From Campylobacter concisus (GTDB lineage: Bacteria > Campylobacterota > Campylobacteria > Campylobacterales > Campylobacteraceae), in assembly GCF_002165775.1 (NCBI RefSeq), contig NZ_NDYP01000004.1, forward strand, positions 1-64,000: a stretch of 64,000 nt of DNA, given 5' to 3'. The translations under genes and the position numbers were made by a program. The first letter of the stretch is position 1. Each line of letters starts with the position of its first letter. This document shows, piece after piece, positions 1 to 11,155 of the stretch. A model generated the notes under the pieces. That model saw nothing but the letters and a program-made list of their open reading frames with translations, was not told the DNA's origin and ran no database searches.

Positions 1-696
1 TAATCTCCTCTCAAGTAATTTCACCAAAAAGGTGAAAAATTTAACACTCACATAGTAAACGATGCCCGTAAAAATGACTGGCTCTGGGCTGTAAAATACC
101 GCCTGCAAGCTCTTACTTTGCATCGTGATATCAACGACGCTTATATAGCCCACGACTGATGTCTCTTTAAATAGCGATATAAACTCATTTGCAAGAGCTG
201 GCAAGATATTTTTCGTAGCTTGTGGAAAGACTATCTCGCGCATCGAAACATAGTAATTTAGGCCCATCGCACGAGCCGCTTCCATTTGTCCTTTATCCAC
301 GCTGTTTATGCCACTTCGCACGATCTCGGCCACATAAGCAGAGCTATTTAGTCCAAGTGCGATGAGAGCTACATAAAAATTATCACTCCATGTTGCAAAA
401 ATGACAACTGAAAATATTAAAAGTTGAAGTATTACAGGTGTTCCACGTAAGATATCGATATATTCATCGATTATAAAATTTAAGACTTTGATATTTAAAA
501 ATTTAATAAACGCCAAGGTAAATCCAAGTGTTATGCCTATGACAATACCGCCTATAGTAAGCCCTAAAGTCACTCCGTAACTTTTGATATAAGCGATCTC
601 TTGAGCCTCACTAAGATCTCTTGGATAGAAAAAATATGCTCCAAGTGAGACGATTATTATAAAAAATAGAAATTTAGCTAAATTTTGAGCCTTCAA
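1..696 (-). CDS. Amino-acid ABC transporter permease (partial, 3' end outside window)
   Basis: Inner-membrane permease subunit of a polar amino acid (HisM/GlnP-type) ABC importer. The frame is open for 232 codons from a TTG at 696 to the window edge. The TTG is chosen because AGAAGGA lies just upstream of it (about 702-708). A hydrophobic N-terminal segment is followed by several membrane segments. The cytoplasmic EAA loop that contacts the ATPase is clear (EAARAMGLNYYVSMRE), as is the preceding GTPVILQLL stretch typical of the family. The C-terminus and partner genes lie outside the window, so the substrate cannot be named. It is divergent from putP. Confidence 0.85.
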   Translation of the reverse strand, partial: MKAQNLAKFLFFIIIVSLGAYFFYPRDLSEAQEIAYIKSYGVTLGLTIGGIVIGITLGFTLAFIKFLNIKVLNFIIDEYIDILRGTPVILQLLIFSVVIFATWSDNFYVALIALGLNSSAYVAEIVRSGINSVDKGQMEAARAMGLNYYVSMREIVFPQATKNILPALANEFISLFKETSVVGYISVVDITMQSKSLQAVFYSPEPVIFTGIVYYVSVKFFTFLVKLLERRL

Positions 697-727
697 CTTC
701 GTCCTTCTCTTTAAAATATGGCTTTAA

Positions 728-733
728 ATAATA
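728..733 (-). promoter_or_regulatory. -10 box for the ABC permease gene
   Basis: TATTAT on the minus strand, about 30 bases before the TTG start, with AT-rich sequence upstream as usual for Campylobacter sigma70 promoters. Predicted by eye only. Confidence 0.4.
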
Positions 734-804
734 CGAAAAAATTTATATCATTTTGCTTAAAAGTGTTTAAGGATCGGCACTGGATGTTGTAATTTAAAAA
801 AATT

Positions 805-810
805 TATATT
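805..810 (+). promoter_or_regulatory. -10 box for putP
   Basis: TATATT about 37 bases before the putP ATG, followed by a short leader with an AAAGGAAA ribosome binding site. Predicted by eye only. Confidence 0.4.
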
Positions 811-846
811 AACATAAGCCATTTATCTTAATTTGAAAGGAAATTT

Positions 847-2334
847 ATGAGCTTTGGGTCTTATTTAGCCATCGCCATCTATTTTGGCTTTTTGCTCTTT
901 ATCGGACGATATTTCTACGATAAAAATGCAAGTATGAACGAATATCTGCTAGATAACCGTCGAATGGGTCCAGTGGTTACTGCACTTAGTGCTGGTGCTT
1001 CTGATATGAGTGGTTGGATGCTACTTGGCGTGCCCGGAGCATTATACGCAACTGGCATAGCAAATGTGTGGATGATAATCGGTCTTATCATTGGAGCTTA
1101 CTGCAACTATTTATTTTTAGCAAAGAGGCTTAGAATTTACACTGAAGTTGCGAGTGATAGCATCACGATACCAGACTTTTTAGAAAATCGCTTTAAAGAT
1201 AGGACTAAAATTTTAAGAATCATCTCTGGTCTTATCATTTTGATATTTTTCACACTTTATGTAAGTAGCGGCATCATCGCTGGAGGAAAGACATTTGAGA
1301 GCTTTTTTGGTTTAAAATTTGCCTACGGAGCGGTCTTTACACTTGTTATAGTGGTCTTTTACACATTTTTTGGTGGATTTAAAGCAGTTAGTATAACTGA
1401 CGCATTTCAGGGGCTTTTGATGTTTTGTGTCCTAGTCTCGATCCCAGTCGTGGCATATCTAAATTTAGACTTGCCAAGTGATACAAATTTGATAAAAGAG
1501 ATAAGCAAGCTTGATGCAAATCACCTAAACCCATTTAGAGATCAAACTTTTTGGGGAATTTTAGGACTTATGGCTTGGGGATTTGGCTATTTTGGTCAGC
1601 CACACATCATTGTTAGATTTATGGCTATACGTGATTCAAAAGAGCTTGCCAAAGCAAGAAGGATCGGCATTGGTTGGATGAGTATTGGGTTGCTTGGTGC
1701 GATTATGAGTGGACTTATAGGTTTTGTCTACTTTAGTCAAAGAGGCGGGCTTAGCGATCCTGAAACGGTGTTTTTAAAGCTTGGTGAGCTACTTTTCCCA
1801 CCATTTTTTATAGGTATTATCATCTCAGCTGTACTTTCAGCGATAATGAGTACTATCTCAAGTCAGCTTTTAGTTACATCTAGCTCGGTAACAAAGGACT
1901 TTATCTTTGCATTCTATAAAAAAGAGATTAGTCAAAATACGCAAACAGCGATCAGTCGCTATGCTGTCGTAGTAGTAGCCATAGTTGCTACTGTACTTGC
2001 TTTTATCTCAACAGATAATGTTCTAAACGTCGTTGGCAACGCTTGGGCTGGATTTGGCGCGAGCTTTGGACCAGTGCTACTTTTTAGCCTTTACTGGAAG
2101 CGCATGAGTGCACTTGGAGCATTAGCTGGTATGATAGCTGGAGGTGCGACCGTAATATTTTGGATCACTTCAGGGCTAAACACTTACGTTTATGAAATTT
2201 TACCTGGCATCATAGCTTCTTGCATAGCGATCATTAGCGTAAGTATCTGGGGAGATGCGATAAATAAAATGACGAGCGAACCTCACGAGCAAATTATAAA
2301 AGATGAATTTGAAAAGATGAAAACAAGGCTTTAA
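847..2334 (+). CDS. putP: Sodium/proline symporter
   Basis: Imports proline with Na+ across the inner membrane (sodium:solute symporter family). The 495-residue length is normal for PutP. The N-terminal SGASDMSGWMLLG-type signature (about residues 49-62) and roughly 12-13 hydrophobic segments are visible. Residues such as GFGYFGQPHIIVRFMA in the middle are typical of PutP. The ATG follows AAAGGAAATTT. The gene stands alone between a divergent ABC permease gene and a convergent mnmC, with a strong hairpin after its stop. Proline is a known carbon source for related campylobacters. I did not find a putA gene in the window. Confidence 0.93.
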   Translation: MSFGSYLAIAIYFGFLLFIGRYFYDKNASMNEYLLDNRRMGPVVTALSAGASDMSGWMLLGVPGALYATGIANVWMIIGLIIGAYCNYLFLAKRLRIYTEVASDSITIPDFLENRFKDRTKILRIISGLIILIFFTLYVSSGIIAGGKTFESFFGLKFAYGAVFTLVIVVFYTFFGGFKAVSITDAFQGLLMFCVLVSIPVVAYLNLDLPSDTNLIKEISKLDANHLNPFRDQTFWGILGLMAWGFGYFGQPHIIVRFMAIRDSKELAKARRIGIGWMSIGLLGAIMSGLIGFVYFSQRGGLSDPETVFLKLGELLFPPFFIGIIISAVLSAIMSTISSQLLVTSSSVTKDFIFAFYKKEISQNTQTAISRYAVVVVAIVATVLAFISTDNVLNVVGNAWAGFGASFGPVLLFSLYWKRMSALGALAGMIAGGATVIFWITSGLNTYVYEILPGIIASCIAIISVSIWGDAINKMTSEPHEQIIKDEFEKMKTRL

Positions 2335-2347
2335 GCCTTATCTTATA

Positions 2348-2380
2348 AGAAATTCCTAGTATCTTGTACTAGGAATTTCT
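2348..2380 (+). terminator. Hairpin terminator between putP and mnmC
   Basis: A perfect 14-bp inverted repeat (AGAAATTCCTAGTA / TACTAGGAATTTCT) with a 5-base loop lies between two convergent genes. The following T-rich stretch is broken rather than a clean T run, so it could act in both directions or be partly Rho-dependent. Confidence 0.7.
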
Positions 2381-2392
2381 GCTAATTTTCTC

Positions 2393-4261
2393 TTAAAATT
2401 TTAATCCCTTTTTTAGTTTTCTTATCAAAAATCTAGCTGGATGAAGCTCATGAAATAGCGATCTTTCTATACAAAGTGGGCGATCAAGCGCAAGATCAGC
2501 TATCAAATTTGCTCCAAGTATCGCTGTGCAAAGACCTCGCGAGCCGTGAGCAAAATTTACAAAGACATTTTTTTCGTAGCTTGCTTTTGGATTGTTATCT
2601 TTATTTTTGCTCCAAAATAGCCCTTTGTAGTTTTGCTTGTAAAATTCTTCGTCATGCAAAGCGCCAATTATCGGAAATCTATCTCCGCTATAGCTTCTAT
2701 ATCCCACACGTGAACCGACAATGGCGGCTTTTTTGGTGTCAAAAAACTCGCTTACATCGCTTAAATTTTTAGCATTATCCTCAACTTTAGGCGTATCGCA
2801 AATTTCATTTCTGGCATAAGTTGCACCGATAACTTGCACGCCTTTAATGACTGGGCAGATGTAGCCTTTTGCGCTTAACGGTAAAGTATTTTTAAGTATT
2901 GGTTTTAGGTGCGTGACTTGGCCTCTGACACTGCTTATTTGCATATCGTAGTCCTTAAAAATTTCACTACTCTTACTACCAGTACAAAAGACCAAAATAT
3001 CAGTCTCTAAATTTTTACCATTTTTAAATTTAACGCTGATTTTTCCGTTTTGTAGATGCGCCCTACTCTCATACTCGTGATTAAATAAAATTTCAAAACT
3101 GCCTGATAAAAATTTACAAATTTCTCTTGGTCTAACGTATGCGCCATCTTTTATAAATATGCCAGGATATGGCTTTAAGTTCTCATCAAATTTAAAAATA
3201 TCCTCTACGCCTTGAGTTTGCCACGAGCCATATCTTTTAGTGAGTTCATCGTCAAATGCGTAGTCGATGCAGCCGTTAAATTTGATAAGGCTTTTTGGCA
3301 AAGTTGCCTTGTAAAATCTCACTGCTTGCAAAAATGCGTTTAAATGCATGCGACCTAAATTTACCCCAGGCTTTGTAACTAGTGGCATCAAAGCACCACA
3401 GTGATTGCCTGAACCATTTGTAGCCACCTCGCTCTTTGCCTCAGCTATCACAACCTTAAAGCCATTTTTGGCTAGCTCGCCAGCTGTTGCAAGTCCAGCC
3501 ACGCCAGCTCCTATGATAAGCGCTGTTTTACCTTTTGGCTTATCCAGTGGCTCGCATCTTGCAAACCAAGCATCCTTTAAATTTTCATCCTTTTTTTCTA
3601 GCACGGCGCTACTCATTTGACGTTTTCTAGCATAGCCCTCTTTTAGGCTTAGTAGAAAGCCAGCACCCTTTAGACCGTCTTTTACTATTTTTGCACACGA
3701 ATAGGTTCTAGCAATAGTACCAACCCTGCTTAGTCTTGCGATCTCTCTAAAAATTTCTTCGCTCCAGATTGAGCCATTTTTACTTGGAGCAAAGCCGTCT
3801 AGAAACCAGATGTCAGCGTTAAAATCAAGCTCAGGTAAAATTTCTTTAGCCTCGCCGTAGCAAAGATCAAGTGTGATATTTGGAGCAAAATTTATACGGT
3901 GTATGCCCTCAATAAGTGGCGGATAGAGCGAAACTAGCTTTTTGGCATAAGCTTTAAAAATGCCTAAATTTTCATAAATTTTTAAAAGATCTTCTTTTTT
4001 TATAGGGGTTTTTTCGATACTAACAAAGTGAAGTTTTTTAGAGCTATTTTTAAATTTCTTACAAAGTGTGAAAAAATTTAGCCCAGCACCAAAGCCAGTC
4101 TCAGCGACGATGAAGCTATCTTTGCTCTGCCAAATTTCATCAAGTGCACTTGCAAAGACAAATTCACTCTCAAGCCAAGGTTTGTCGGTATTAAAATAGA
4201 TGTCACCAAACTCCTCGTTAAATGGAATTTGTCCCTTGAAGCTTAAATTTGCATTTTTCAT
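2393..4261 (-). CDS. mnmC: Bifunctional tRNA mnm5s2U biosynthesis enzyme MnmC
   Basis: Carries out the last two steps of 5-methylaminomethyl-2-thiouridine formation at the wobble base of tRNA. The N-terminal SAM-dependent methyltransferase domain has ETGFGAGLNFF (54-64) and DGFAPSKNG (155-163). The C-terminal FAD-dependent oxidoreductase domain begins with the dinucleotide-binding motif GAGVAG (251-256) and has a late GSRVGYRSYSGDRFP segment. The length of 622 fits the fused two-domain enzyme. Its ATG overlaps the TGA of the upstream amidase gene (ATGA), indicating translational coupling. It is the last gene of the long pyrH-to-mnmC run. Confidence 0.93.
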   Translation of the reverse strand: MKNANLSFKGQIPFNEEFGDIYFNTDKPWLESEFVFASALDEIWQSKDSFIVAETGFGAGLNFFTLCKKFKNSSKKLHFVSIEKTPIKKEDLLKIYENLGIFKAYAKKLVSLYPPLIEGIHRINFAPNITLDLCYGEAKEILPELDFNADIWFLDGFAPSKNGSIWSEEIFREIARLSRVGTIARTYSCAKIVKDGLKGAGFLLSLKEGYARKRQMSSAVLEKKDENLKDAWFARCEPLDKPKGKTALIIGAGVAGLATAGELAKNGFKVVIAEAKSEVATNGSGNHCGALMPLVTKPGVNLGRMHLNAFLQAVRFYKATLPKSLIKFNGCIDYAFDDELTKRYGSWQTQGVEDIFKFDENLKPYPGIFIKDGAYVRPREICKFLSGSFEILFNHEYESRAHLQNGKISVKFKNGKNLETDILVFCTGSKSSEIFKDYDMQISSVRGQVTHLKPILKNTLPLSAKGYICPVIKGVQVIGATYARNEICDTPKVEDNAKNLSDVSEFFDTKKAAIVGSRVGYRSYSGDRFPIIGALHDEEFYKQNYKGLFWSKNKDNNPKASYEKNVFVNFAHGSRGLCTAILGANLIADLALDRPLCIERSLFHELHPARFLIRKLKKGLKF

Positions 4262-5700
4262 CTATTTTTTGCAAAATATCCGTCAATGCCGTTTGCGATG
4301 CCGTTTGCAAGAGCATTTTGGTAGGCATCATTAAAGAGCTTTTCGCCCTCGACTGGATGCGTGATATAGCCGATCTCAACAAGAACTGCTGGCATAAGAG
4401 CACCTACAAGCACCCAAAATGGCGCCTCTCTCACACTGCCGTCACTTGCAGCGTAGACCTTTCTAGCACTTGCTAAAATTTCTTTTTGGATATCGATACC
4501 AAGCTTGTTTGAGGCGATGATCTTCTCGCGGCTTAGCACGTTTAGAAATGTCTGCTTCGAAAAGTAGTTCATCTCTTCGATATCTGATTTATTCTCAAGC
4601 GCGGCTGCGTTTTTGCTACGTTCGCTTCTTGCAGGCGATAAGAAAAATGTCTCAATGCCGTGCATACTTTTTGCCTTTGTGGCATTTGGAGCGGCATTTG
4701 CGTGAATAGAAACAAAAAGATCAGCCATCTTATCATTTGCAAATTTTGTTCTTGTTCTTAAATTTATAAAGACATCGGTTGATCTAGTAAAATAGACCTT
4801 GTAACCACGTGCTTTTAGTATGTCGCCAAGTTTTTTGGCTACACCTAAAACCGCAGTTTTTTCCTGAAGCTTGCCATTTACTGCACCTGGATCAGTGCCG
4901 CCATGCCCTGGGTCGATGACGATCGTTTTATTGCGTGAAAATTTACCAGTCGCAACTGGTGGCAAAGGTGCTGCCACTGGCTCACTTTGTGCAGGCTGAG
5001 GCTTTAAATTTGGCTCAGGCTCTTTGTGTGGCACTTCTTCATTTTTGTTTTTAGTTTTATGAAGTGGCGTTTTTACATTTTCGTTTGAGATAAAATTTTG
5101 TGTACTTATTATGAGTAGATCACCTGTTGCATTTGCTTTTATAGTCTTTTGGATCTTATCAGAAAAAATAACTCTAACGGTATTTTTATCATACTGCGAG
5201 ATGTGAATGTAATCAGATATGAAATTTTTATAAGTTAGCGGATTGCCATTTAATCTACCGTCAATATCCATAATGTTTTTATATGTATTTTGCTGCTTTA
5301 AAAAGGATGTTTTTAGTTTTGCGGTATCAATTTTTGTATTAAACTTAAGCACCAAAGTGTCATTTACCTTGGTTGCACTAAGCAGCGTCAAAGTAGCGGT
5401 GCCAGGCGTACTAGCGCTCTTTACGCCATTTAGTGCATTTAGATCTTTTATATACCCACTTGAATCAAAACCAAGCGATTTCGAGCTGGTTATGAGTCTT
5501 GTGAGTGCTTGTTTTTTTATATTTTTATCGTTTTTTATGATCGCGTCGACATAGATGTCTTTTATATCGTTGTGAAATTTAATCTTTGCACTTCTGCTTG
5601 AGCTGGCAAAATTTTTATCAAATTTTGCAAATATCTCTGAATTTGTCGCAGCAAAAAGAAAATTACAAACAATAAAAAAGAGGATTATCGCTCGTTTCAT
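4258..5700 (-). CDS. amiA: N-acetylmuramoyl-L-alanine amidase (AmiA/AmiC type)
   Basis: Periplasmic zinc amidase that cleaves the stem peptide from MurNAc in peptidoglycan. An N-terminal signal peptide (about 1-18) leads into an N-terminal region (20-210) that may be a targeting domain. A Pro/Lys-rich linker follows (about 215-255), then an Amidase_3 domain with DPGHGG (His266), the Glu of LQEKT (Glu280), SIHANA (His333) and a C-terminal VEIGYITHP. In related bacteria such enzymes are switched on by EnvC-type proteins under FtsEX, and genes for both lie at 11205-13895 in this same block. Its start overlaps the upstream oxidoreductase stop (ATGA). Confidence 0.92.
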   Translation of the reverse strand: MKRAIILFFIVCNFLFAATNSEIFAKFDKNFASSSRSAKIKFHNDIKDIYVDAIIKNDKNIKKQALTRLITSSKSLGFDSSGYIKDLNALNGVKSASTPGTATLTLLSATKVNDTLVLKFNTKIDTAKLKTSFLKQQNTYKNIMDIDGRLNGNPLTYKNFISDYIHISQYDKNTVRVIFSDKIQKTIKANATGDLLIISTQNFISNENVKTPLHKTKNKNEEVPHKEPEPNLKPQPAQSEPVAAPLPPVATGKFSRNKTIVIDPGHGGTDPGAVNGKLQEKTAVLGVAKKLGDILKARGYKVYFTRSTDVFINLRTRTKFANDKMADLFVSIHANAAPNATKAKSMHGIETFFLSPARSERSKNAAALENKSDIEEMNYFSKQTFLNVLSREKIIASNKLGIDIQKEILASARKVYAASDGSVREAPFWVLVGALMPAVLVEIGYITHPVEGEKLFNDAYQNALANGIANGIDGYFAKNR

Positions 5701-6788
5701 TCACCATGTACCAGCTTGTGCATTAACTCTTTTACACTTATTAGCTCTTTTAGTTTATACCCGTTTGCTCCAGTGAAAAATAACCCTGTCTCTTTTTTGC
5801 CACTAAATGAGTCAAACAGCCTATCAGCGATGCAATATCCAACCTCTTTAGCCCCTTTGCCCCTTTGACAAGGGCTCACACAGTTGCTTATGCACTGGAT
5901 CTTTGGTCCCATCCTTTTTTCTACCAAATTTATCAAATTTGTTCTAATCCCACGAGCCGGATAGCCAACTGGACTTTTTATAAGCTCTATGTCCTTTTCC
6001 TCGGCTGCTAGTATCACTTCTTTAAAGCCAATATCTGCGTCACACTCATGAGTGCCGATAAAGCGTGTACCCATTTGAACGCCGTCTGCTCCTAGCGATA
6101 TTGCTTTTTCGATATCATTTTTATCCCAAATTCCACCGGCTGCGATGAGCGGAAAGTCGCCCCACTCTTTTATCTCGGCTTTTACTTGTGGGATTAGATT
6201 AAATAGCGAAAACTCAGGATCAAGGCACTGCTCGTAAGTAAAGCCCTGGTGTCCGCCGCTTAGTGGCCCCTCAAGCACGACAGCATCTGGTAAGCGGTCA
6301 TATCTTTGTAGCCAACGTTTACAGATGATCTTTAGCGCTTTTGCACTTGAGATAATAGGAACTAGTGCAACCTCTTTAAAATTTTGTGTAAATTCTGGCA
6401 AATTCGTAGGTAGTCCAGCACCTGATACGATGATATTTATACCGGCTTCACAAGCGTCTTTTACCACTCTTGCGTAATCATTTGCAGCATACATTATATT
6501 TACGCCAAGTGGCAAATCTCCACAAATTTTTCGTGCATTCTCAATAATTGCTCTAAGACCTCTTGTTGAGTAGAAATTTTCACTTCCAAATGGCTTTGCA
6601 TTTAGCTCTTTGTTTATAAATTTACGATTTTCATAATATCCTGTGCCAACTGAGCTGATTATTCCAAGACCGCCTTCTAAGCTTACATTACCAGCTAGTT
6701 TGTCCCAGCTGATACCAAGTCCCATACCGCCTTGAAATATCGGATACTTTATCTCATATTTTCCTATTTTTAATGGCTTTAACTCCAT
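5697..6788 (-). CDS. NPD-family flavin oxidoreductase (nitronate monooxygenase-like)
   Basis: TIM-barrel FMN enzyme of the 2-nitropropane dioxygenase/FabK-like family. The N-terminus YPIFQGGMGLGISW, the central GGHQGF (178-183) and AAGGIWD (216-222) are the phosphate/FMN-binding and family signatures. The physiological substrate is not deducible; nitronate detoxification is the usual annotation. A C-terminal cluster C299-x3-C303-x3-C307-x11-C319 is not needed by classical members and could bind metal or an Fe-S cluster. It sits between tyrS (stop directly abutting) and amiA (ATGA overlap), so it is co-transcribed with them. Confidence 0.82.
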   Translation of the reverse strand: MELKPLKIGKYEIKYPIFQGGMGLGISWDKLAGNVSLEGGLGIISSVGTGYYENRKFINKELNAKPFGSENFYSTRGLRAIIENARKICGDLPLGVNIMYAANDYARVVKDACEAGINIIVSGAGLPTNLPEFTQNFKEVALVPIISSAKALKIICKRWLQRYDRLPDAVVLEGPLSGGHQGFTYEQCLDPEFSLFNLIPQVKAEIKEWGDFPLIAAGGIWDKNDIEKAISLGADGVQMGTRFIGTHECDADIGFKEVILAAEEKDIELIKSPVGYPARGIRTNLINLVEKRMGPKIQCISNCVSPCQRGKGAKEVGYCIADRLFDSFSGKKETGLFFTGANGYKLKELISVKELMHKLVHGE

Positions 6789-7994
6789 CTATTCAACCTT
6801 TACTTTTGCAAATTTACGCTTTCCGACTTGCAAGATATATTCACCTGCTTCTAATTTTAACTGCTCATCACTGATCTTTTCTTGATTAATGCTAACCGCA
6901 TTTGCCTTTATGTCGCGTCTTGCTTGAGAATTTGACTCACTTAACTCACACTGCGATAAAGCTTCCACGATCCAAACTGGTGCTTTTAGACTAAATTCTT
7001 TGATGTCAGTTGGGAGCTGATTTTGAGAGTGTACGCTATTAAACTCAGCCATCGCAGCTTTTGCAGCTTCCTCGCCGTGATACCTTGCTGTTATCTCGTA
7101 CGCAAGGTCCTCTTTTGCTTTTTTTGGATGATATTTGCCGTTTTGAACATCGTTCATTAAATTTTCTATCTCAACAAGACTTTTTGTGCTCAAAAGCTCG
7201 TACCAACGCCACATTAGCTCATCGCTTATACTAAGCGTTTTTGCAAACATATCATTTGCGTTTTCAGTTACACCGATGTAGTTGCCAAGGCTCTTGCTCA
7301 TCTTATTTACGCCATCAAGTCCCTCAAGAAGTGGCATCATGATGACAGCTTGCTCTTTACCGACGTTATATGTTCGCTGCAATGTTCTACCCATTAGAAG
7401 GTTAAATTTCTGATCCGTACCGCCCATCTCGATATCGCACTTCATCGCAACGCTATCATAACCTTGAAGAAGTGGATACATAAATTCACAAATTGAAATT
7501 GGACTACCAGATTTTATCCTTTTTTCAAAATCATCGCGCTCTAGCATTCTAGCGACTGAAAATGTGCTAGTTAGCTCTATCATTCCAGCAGCTCCAAGCT
7601 CATTTGACCATTTTGAGTTAAACATTATCACGGTCTTTTTTGGATCTAAAATTTTAAAAACTTGCTCTTCGTAGGTTTTAGCGTTTTTTAAAACCGTCTC
7701 TTGATCTAGCTTCTTTCTGGTGGCTGATTTGCCGGTTGGATCGCCTATTTGAGCGGTAAAATCGCCTATTAAAAACTGCACGATCGCACCATGCTTTTGA
7801 AGAAGTGCCATCTTGTTTAAAACGACTGTGTGACCTAAGTGAAGGTCTGGAGCAGTTGGATCAAAGCCAGCCTTTACATAGAAATTTTCACCTTTTTCAT
7901 AATAGTTTTTTATTAAATTCTCAACTCTTTCAAAGTCAATAATCTCGGCAACACCGCGTTTTATCTCTTGTAAAATTTCAGCTATATCTTGCAT
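6789..7994 (-). CDS. tyrS: Tyrosyl-tRNA synthetase
   Basis: Class I aminoacyl-tRNA synthetase charging tRNA-Tyr. The HIGH-type motif is HLGH (52-55) in PDLHLGHT. The KMSKS loop is intact in [11 protein letters not shown] (near residue 232). The C-terminal S4-like RNA-binding segment ([17 protein letters not shown] onward) ends the protein. The length of 401 is normal for the TyrRS-type-2 group. It follows spoT by 10 bases and abuts the oxidoreductase gene, inside the pyrH-rpoZ-spoT-tyrS run. Confidence 0.96.
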   Translation of the reverse strand: MQDIAEILQEIKRGVAEIIDFERVENLIKNYYEKGENFYVKAGFDPTAPDLHLGHTVVLNKMALLQKHGAIVQFLIGDFTAQIGDPTGKSATRKKLDQETVLKNAKTYEEQVFKILDPKKTVIMFNSKWSNELGAAGMIELTSTFSVARMLERDDFEKRIKSGSPISICEFMYPLLQGYDSVAMKCDIEMGGTDQKFNLLMGRTLQRTYNVGKEQAVIMMPLLEGLDGVNKMSKSLGNYIGVTENANDMFAKTLSISDELMWRWYELLSTKSLVEIENLMNDVQNGKYHPKKAKEDLAYEITARYHGEEAAKAAMAEFNSVHSQNQLPTDIKEFSLKAPVWIVEALSQCELSESNSQARRDIKANAVSINQEKISDEQLKLEAGEYILQVGKRKFAKVKVE

Positions 7995-8004
7995 TATCTT
8001 TCTC

Positions 8005-10194
8005 CTAGTTATGGTATGGATCGCTTTGCGAAACGAAATCTATAATCTTATATCTATCTTTGATCTTCTCTCTTAGCTCGTTTGCATCGATGTTTTCAGC
8101 TATCTCAACACTTATCTCAAATGTGTCACCGCTAAGGTCATTTGCTTCATTTAGCGAGATTGTAGCCAAATTTACATCTAGTCTAGCAAGATATGTTAAA
8201 AATTCAGCCAACGCACCTTTTCGGTTCTCAAGATTTAATAAAATTTTATATCTATGTGGGGCATTTCTAGTCCATTTGACAAAGATGATTTCATTGCCCT
8301 TATCCATAAGCTTTCCAGCACGCTCACAAAGTTTGTGGTGCACTGTCACATTGTGCCCATTTTTAAAGCCAACTATACTATCGCCTCTTTTTGGGTTACA
8401 ACAATAGTCAAACTCGACATTTGAAATTTTATGATTTGAATAGATTACGATATTTTCAAATTTCTGCTTTTTAACCTGATATTTGTCGCCCAAAGAGATC
8501 ATAAAAGGACGCTCTTTTTTTATATACTTTTTAAGCATATTTACGACCTCTTGCAAAAAATCGCTTTCAGTTGCAGCACGAAAAACTTTTTTGCCTAAAT
8601 TTTCATGCTCTATCCAGTCTAAAATTCTATCTTTTGAAACGCCAAAAACCGACTTTAAAATATCAACTGCGATTTTATAATTTATATCTTTTATCTTTTG
8701 CTTGCAATATGTTCTTATTGTAGCCCTTGCTTTACCAGTTCGAACGCTATTTATCCACGAACAGCGAAATTTTGCCTCTTCGCCAGTTACAATCCTTACA
8801 ATATCGCCGTTTTTTAGCTCTGTTAAAAGTGGCATTCTGACGCGATTTATATAAGCTTCTTTTGCGTAAAGTCCGATCTCTGTGTGAATCTCATAAGCAT
8901 AATCAAGTGCAGTAGCCCCGCGTGGAAGCGTAAAAACCTCACCTTTTGGCGAATAGACCGCAATATCTTCTATGTAAAGACTATCTTTTGCATATTCATA
9001 AAGCTCTTCGACGTTACTTTCAGCTTCATTGTTTTGCATACCAATGTCGTTTAGCCAGTCAAGTTTTGGATTTAGTAAACTGCCCTCGCCGTTTTTGTAT
9101 TTCCAATGAGCTGCGACACCATATTCAGCGGTTTTGTGCATATCGTAAGTGCGAACTTGCGCCTCAAAAATACTCTTATTATCAAAAATAGTTGTATGTA
9201 TCGTTTGATAGCCATTTTGCTTTGGAAGTGCAATATAATCCTTAAATCTCGAAATAAGAGGATTAAAATTTATATGCAAATTTCCAAGCGCAAGATAGCA
9301 ATCAAGCGGCTTTTGTACAAGAATTCTAATAGCGAGCAAATCAAGTACCTCTTCAATCGAGATACCTTTTCTTTGCATTTTTAAATAAATCGAATAGTAA
9401 TGTTTTATACGTTTTTGAATCTCGAAAGTGCCCTCAATAAAGCCATTTTCAAGTAAAATTTGATTTACTTTTTCGTAAAAAGCATTTAGTTTAAGGCTAA
9501 GCTGCTGTTTATTTTTATTTAAAAAGCTATCGATCTTGGCGTATTCTTCTGGCATAGCATATTTAAAACTTAGATCTTCAAGTATATTTTTAATCGATGA
9601 AATTCCAAGCCTATGAGCGATCGGAGCATAGACCATAAGCGTCTCTTCTGCAATACGTTTTTGTTTTTCTACTTTTAATGCATCAAGGGTTAGCATATTA
9701 TGAAGCCTGTCACAAAGCTTAACCACAAGAACTCTAACATCCTCAATGGAGATTAAAAGCATTTTCCGAAATGTCAGTGCTGAGCTTGCTAGTTTTTCGT
9801 TACTACTTGAGCTTGCAAGCTTGTTTTCTCTTATAGCAACTATCTTTGTAAGCCCCTCAACCAGCTTTGCCACTTCATCGCCGAATTCAGCCTGAACTTC
9901 GCTAAGTGTAACTTCAGTATCTTCAACCACATCGTGAAGTAGTGCAGCTATAACCATACTCTCATCTCCGCCCATATTTGCCACTATTGATGCTACTAAG
10001 ATAGGATGGATTGCGTATGGCTCGCCACTTTTGCGATATTGACCAGCATGAGATGTGACACAGCTATCTATAGCTTTGTCTAATTTCTCGCTTCGTTCGC
10101 AAAGAGAAAAGAGCAGCGTTATAGCTTCTGAAACATTTTTACAAGGTAAAATTTGTTCTATTAACTGCTCTAAAAAAAGACTATTTTCCTTCAA
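8005..10194 (-). CDS. spoT: Bifunctional (p)ppGpp synthetase/hydrolase
   Basis: Sole visible RelA/SpoT homologue; it makes and degrades the stringent-response alarmone. An N-terminal HD hydrolase domain has AIHP (His63) and HDVVEDT (87-93), so hydrolase activity is expected. The synthetase domain follows ([17 protein letters not shown] region), then TGS ([23 protein letters not shown]), a Cys/His-containing segment ([11 protein letters not shown]) and a C-terminal ACT domain. The start is a TTG preceded by GAGG, overlapping the end of rpoZ by 14 bases. Coupling spoT to rpoZ is seen in many bacteria, and omega is part of the ppGpp-responsive polymerase. Confidence 0.95.
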   Translation of the reverse strand: MKENSLFLEQLIEQILPCKNVSEAITLLFSLCERSEKLDKAIDSCVTSHAGQYRKSGEPYAIHPILVASIVANMGGDESMVIAALLHDVVEDTEVTLSEVQAEFGDEVAKLVEGLTKIVAIRENKLASSSSNEKLASSALTFRKMLLISIEDVRVLVVKLCDRLHNMLTLDALKVEKQKRIAEETLMVYAPIAHRLGISSIKNILEDLSFKYAMPEEYAKIDSFLNKNKQQLSLKLNAFYEKVNQILLENGFIEGTFEIQKRIKHYYSIYLKMQRKGISIEEVLDLLAIRILVQKPLDCYLALGNLHINFNPLISRFKDYIALPKQNGYQTIHTTIFDNKSIFEAQVRTYDMHKTAEYGVAAHWKYKNGEGSLLNPKLDWLNDIGMQNNEAESNVEELYEYAKDSLYIEDIAVYSPKGEVFTLPRGATALDYAYEIHTEIGLYAKEAYINRVRMPLLTELKNGDIVRIVTGEEAKFRCSWINSVRTGKARATIRTYCKQKIKDINYKIAVDILKSVFGVSKDRILDWIEHENLGKKVFRAATESDFLQEVVNMLKKYIKKERPFMISLGDKYQVKKQKFENIVIYSNHKISNVEFDYCCNPKRGDSIVGFKNGHNVTVHHKLCERAGKLMDKGNEIIFVKWTRNAPHRYKILLNLENRKGALAEFLTYLARLDVNLATISLNEANDLSGDTFEISVEIAENIDANELREKIKDRYKIIDFVSQSDPYHN

Positions 10195-10396
10195 CTATTG
10201 CCTCTAAGCCTATTTTGCCCTCAGCTACTTCAAGTAGCGCAATGTCAGCAAATTTCATCTTTGAAGTATCGGCTTCTACAAGCACTACTGCTCCATTTGC
10301 TAGTGCTTCTGCACGCTTTGCTACGATAAGTGAAAGTTTATATCTATCATCACCAACTTGCTTTAATGCTCTTGCTGTTATTTGTTCTGTTCTCAT
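10181..10396 (-). CDS. rpoZ: RNA polymerase omega subunit
   Basis: Small subunit (71 residues) that helps assemble beta-prime into RNA polymerase. It begins MRTEQITARALKQVG with the conserved segment YKLSLIVAKRAEALANGA, the omega signature. It lies 18 bases after pyrH and overlaps spoT, so the three form one transcript. Confidence 0.93.
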   Translation of the reverse strand: MRTEQITARALKQVGDDRYKLSLIVAKRAEALANGAVVLVEADTSKMKFADIALLEVAEGKIGLEAIVEGK

Positions 10397-10414
10397 ATTT
10401 ATCCTTTTTAAAAA

Positions 10415-11149
<735 letters not shown>

Positions 11150-11155
11150 TCACGC

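Noticed and set aside
770-800. Sigma54-type promoter before putP (GGCAC…TTGT)
   Set aside because: The spacing between the GG and TG/GC elements is off and the -12 element is imperfect; a TATATT sigma70 box fits better.
2476-2772. 98-codon open frame on the plus strand inside mnmC
   Set aside because: It is antisense to a clear two-domain enzyme, has no family resemblance and no ribosome binding site. Many similar opposite-strand frames across the window were left out for the same reason.
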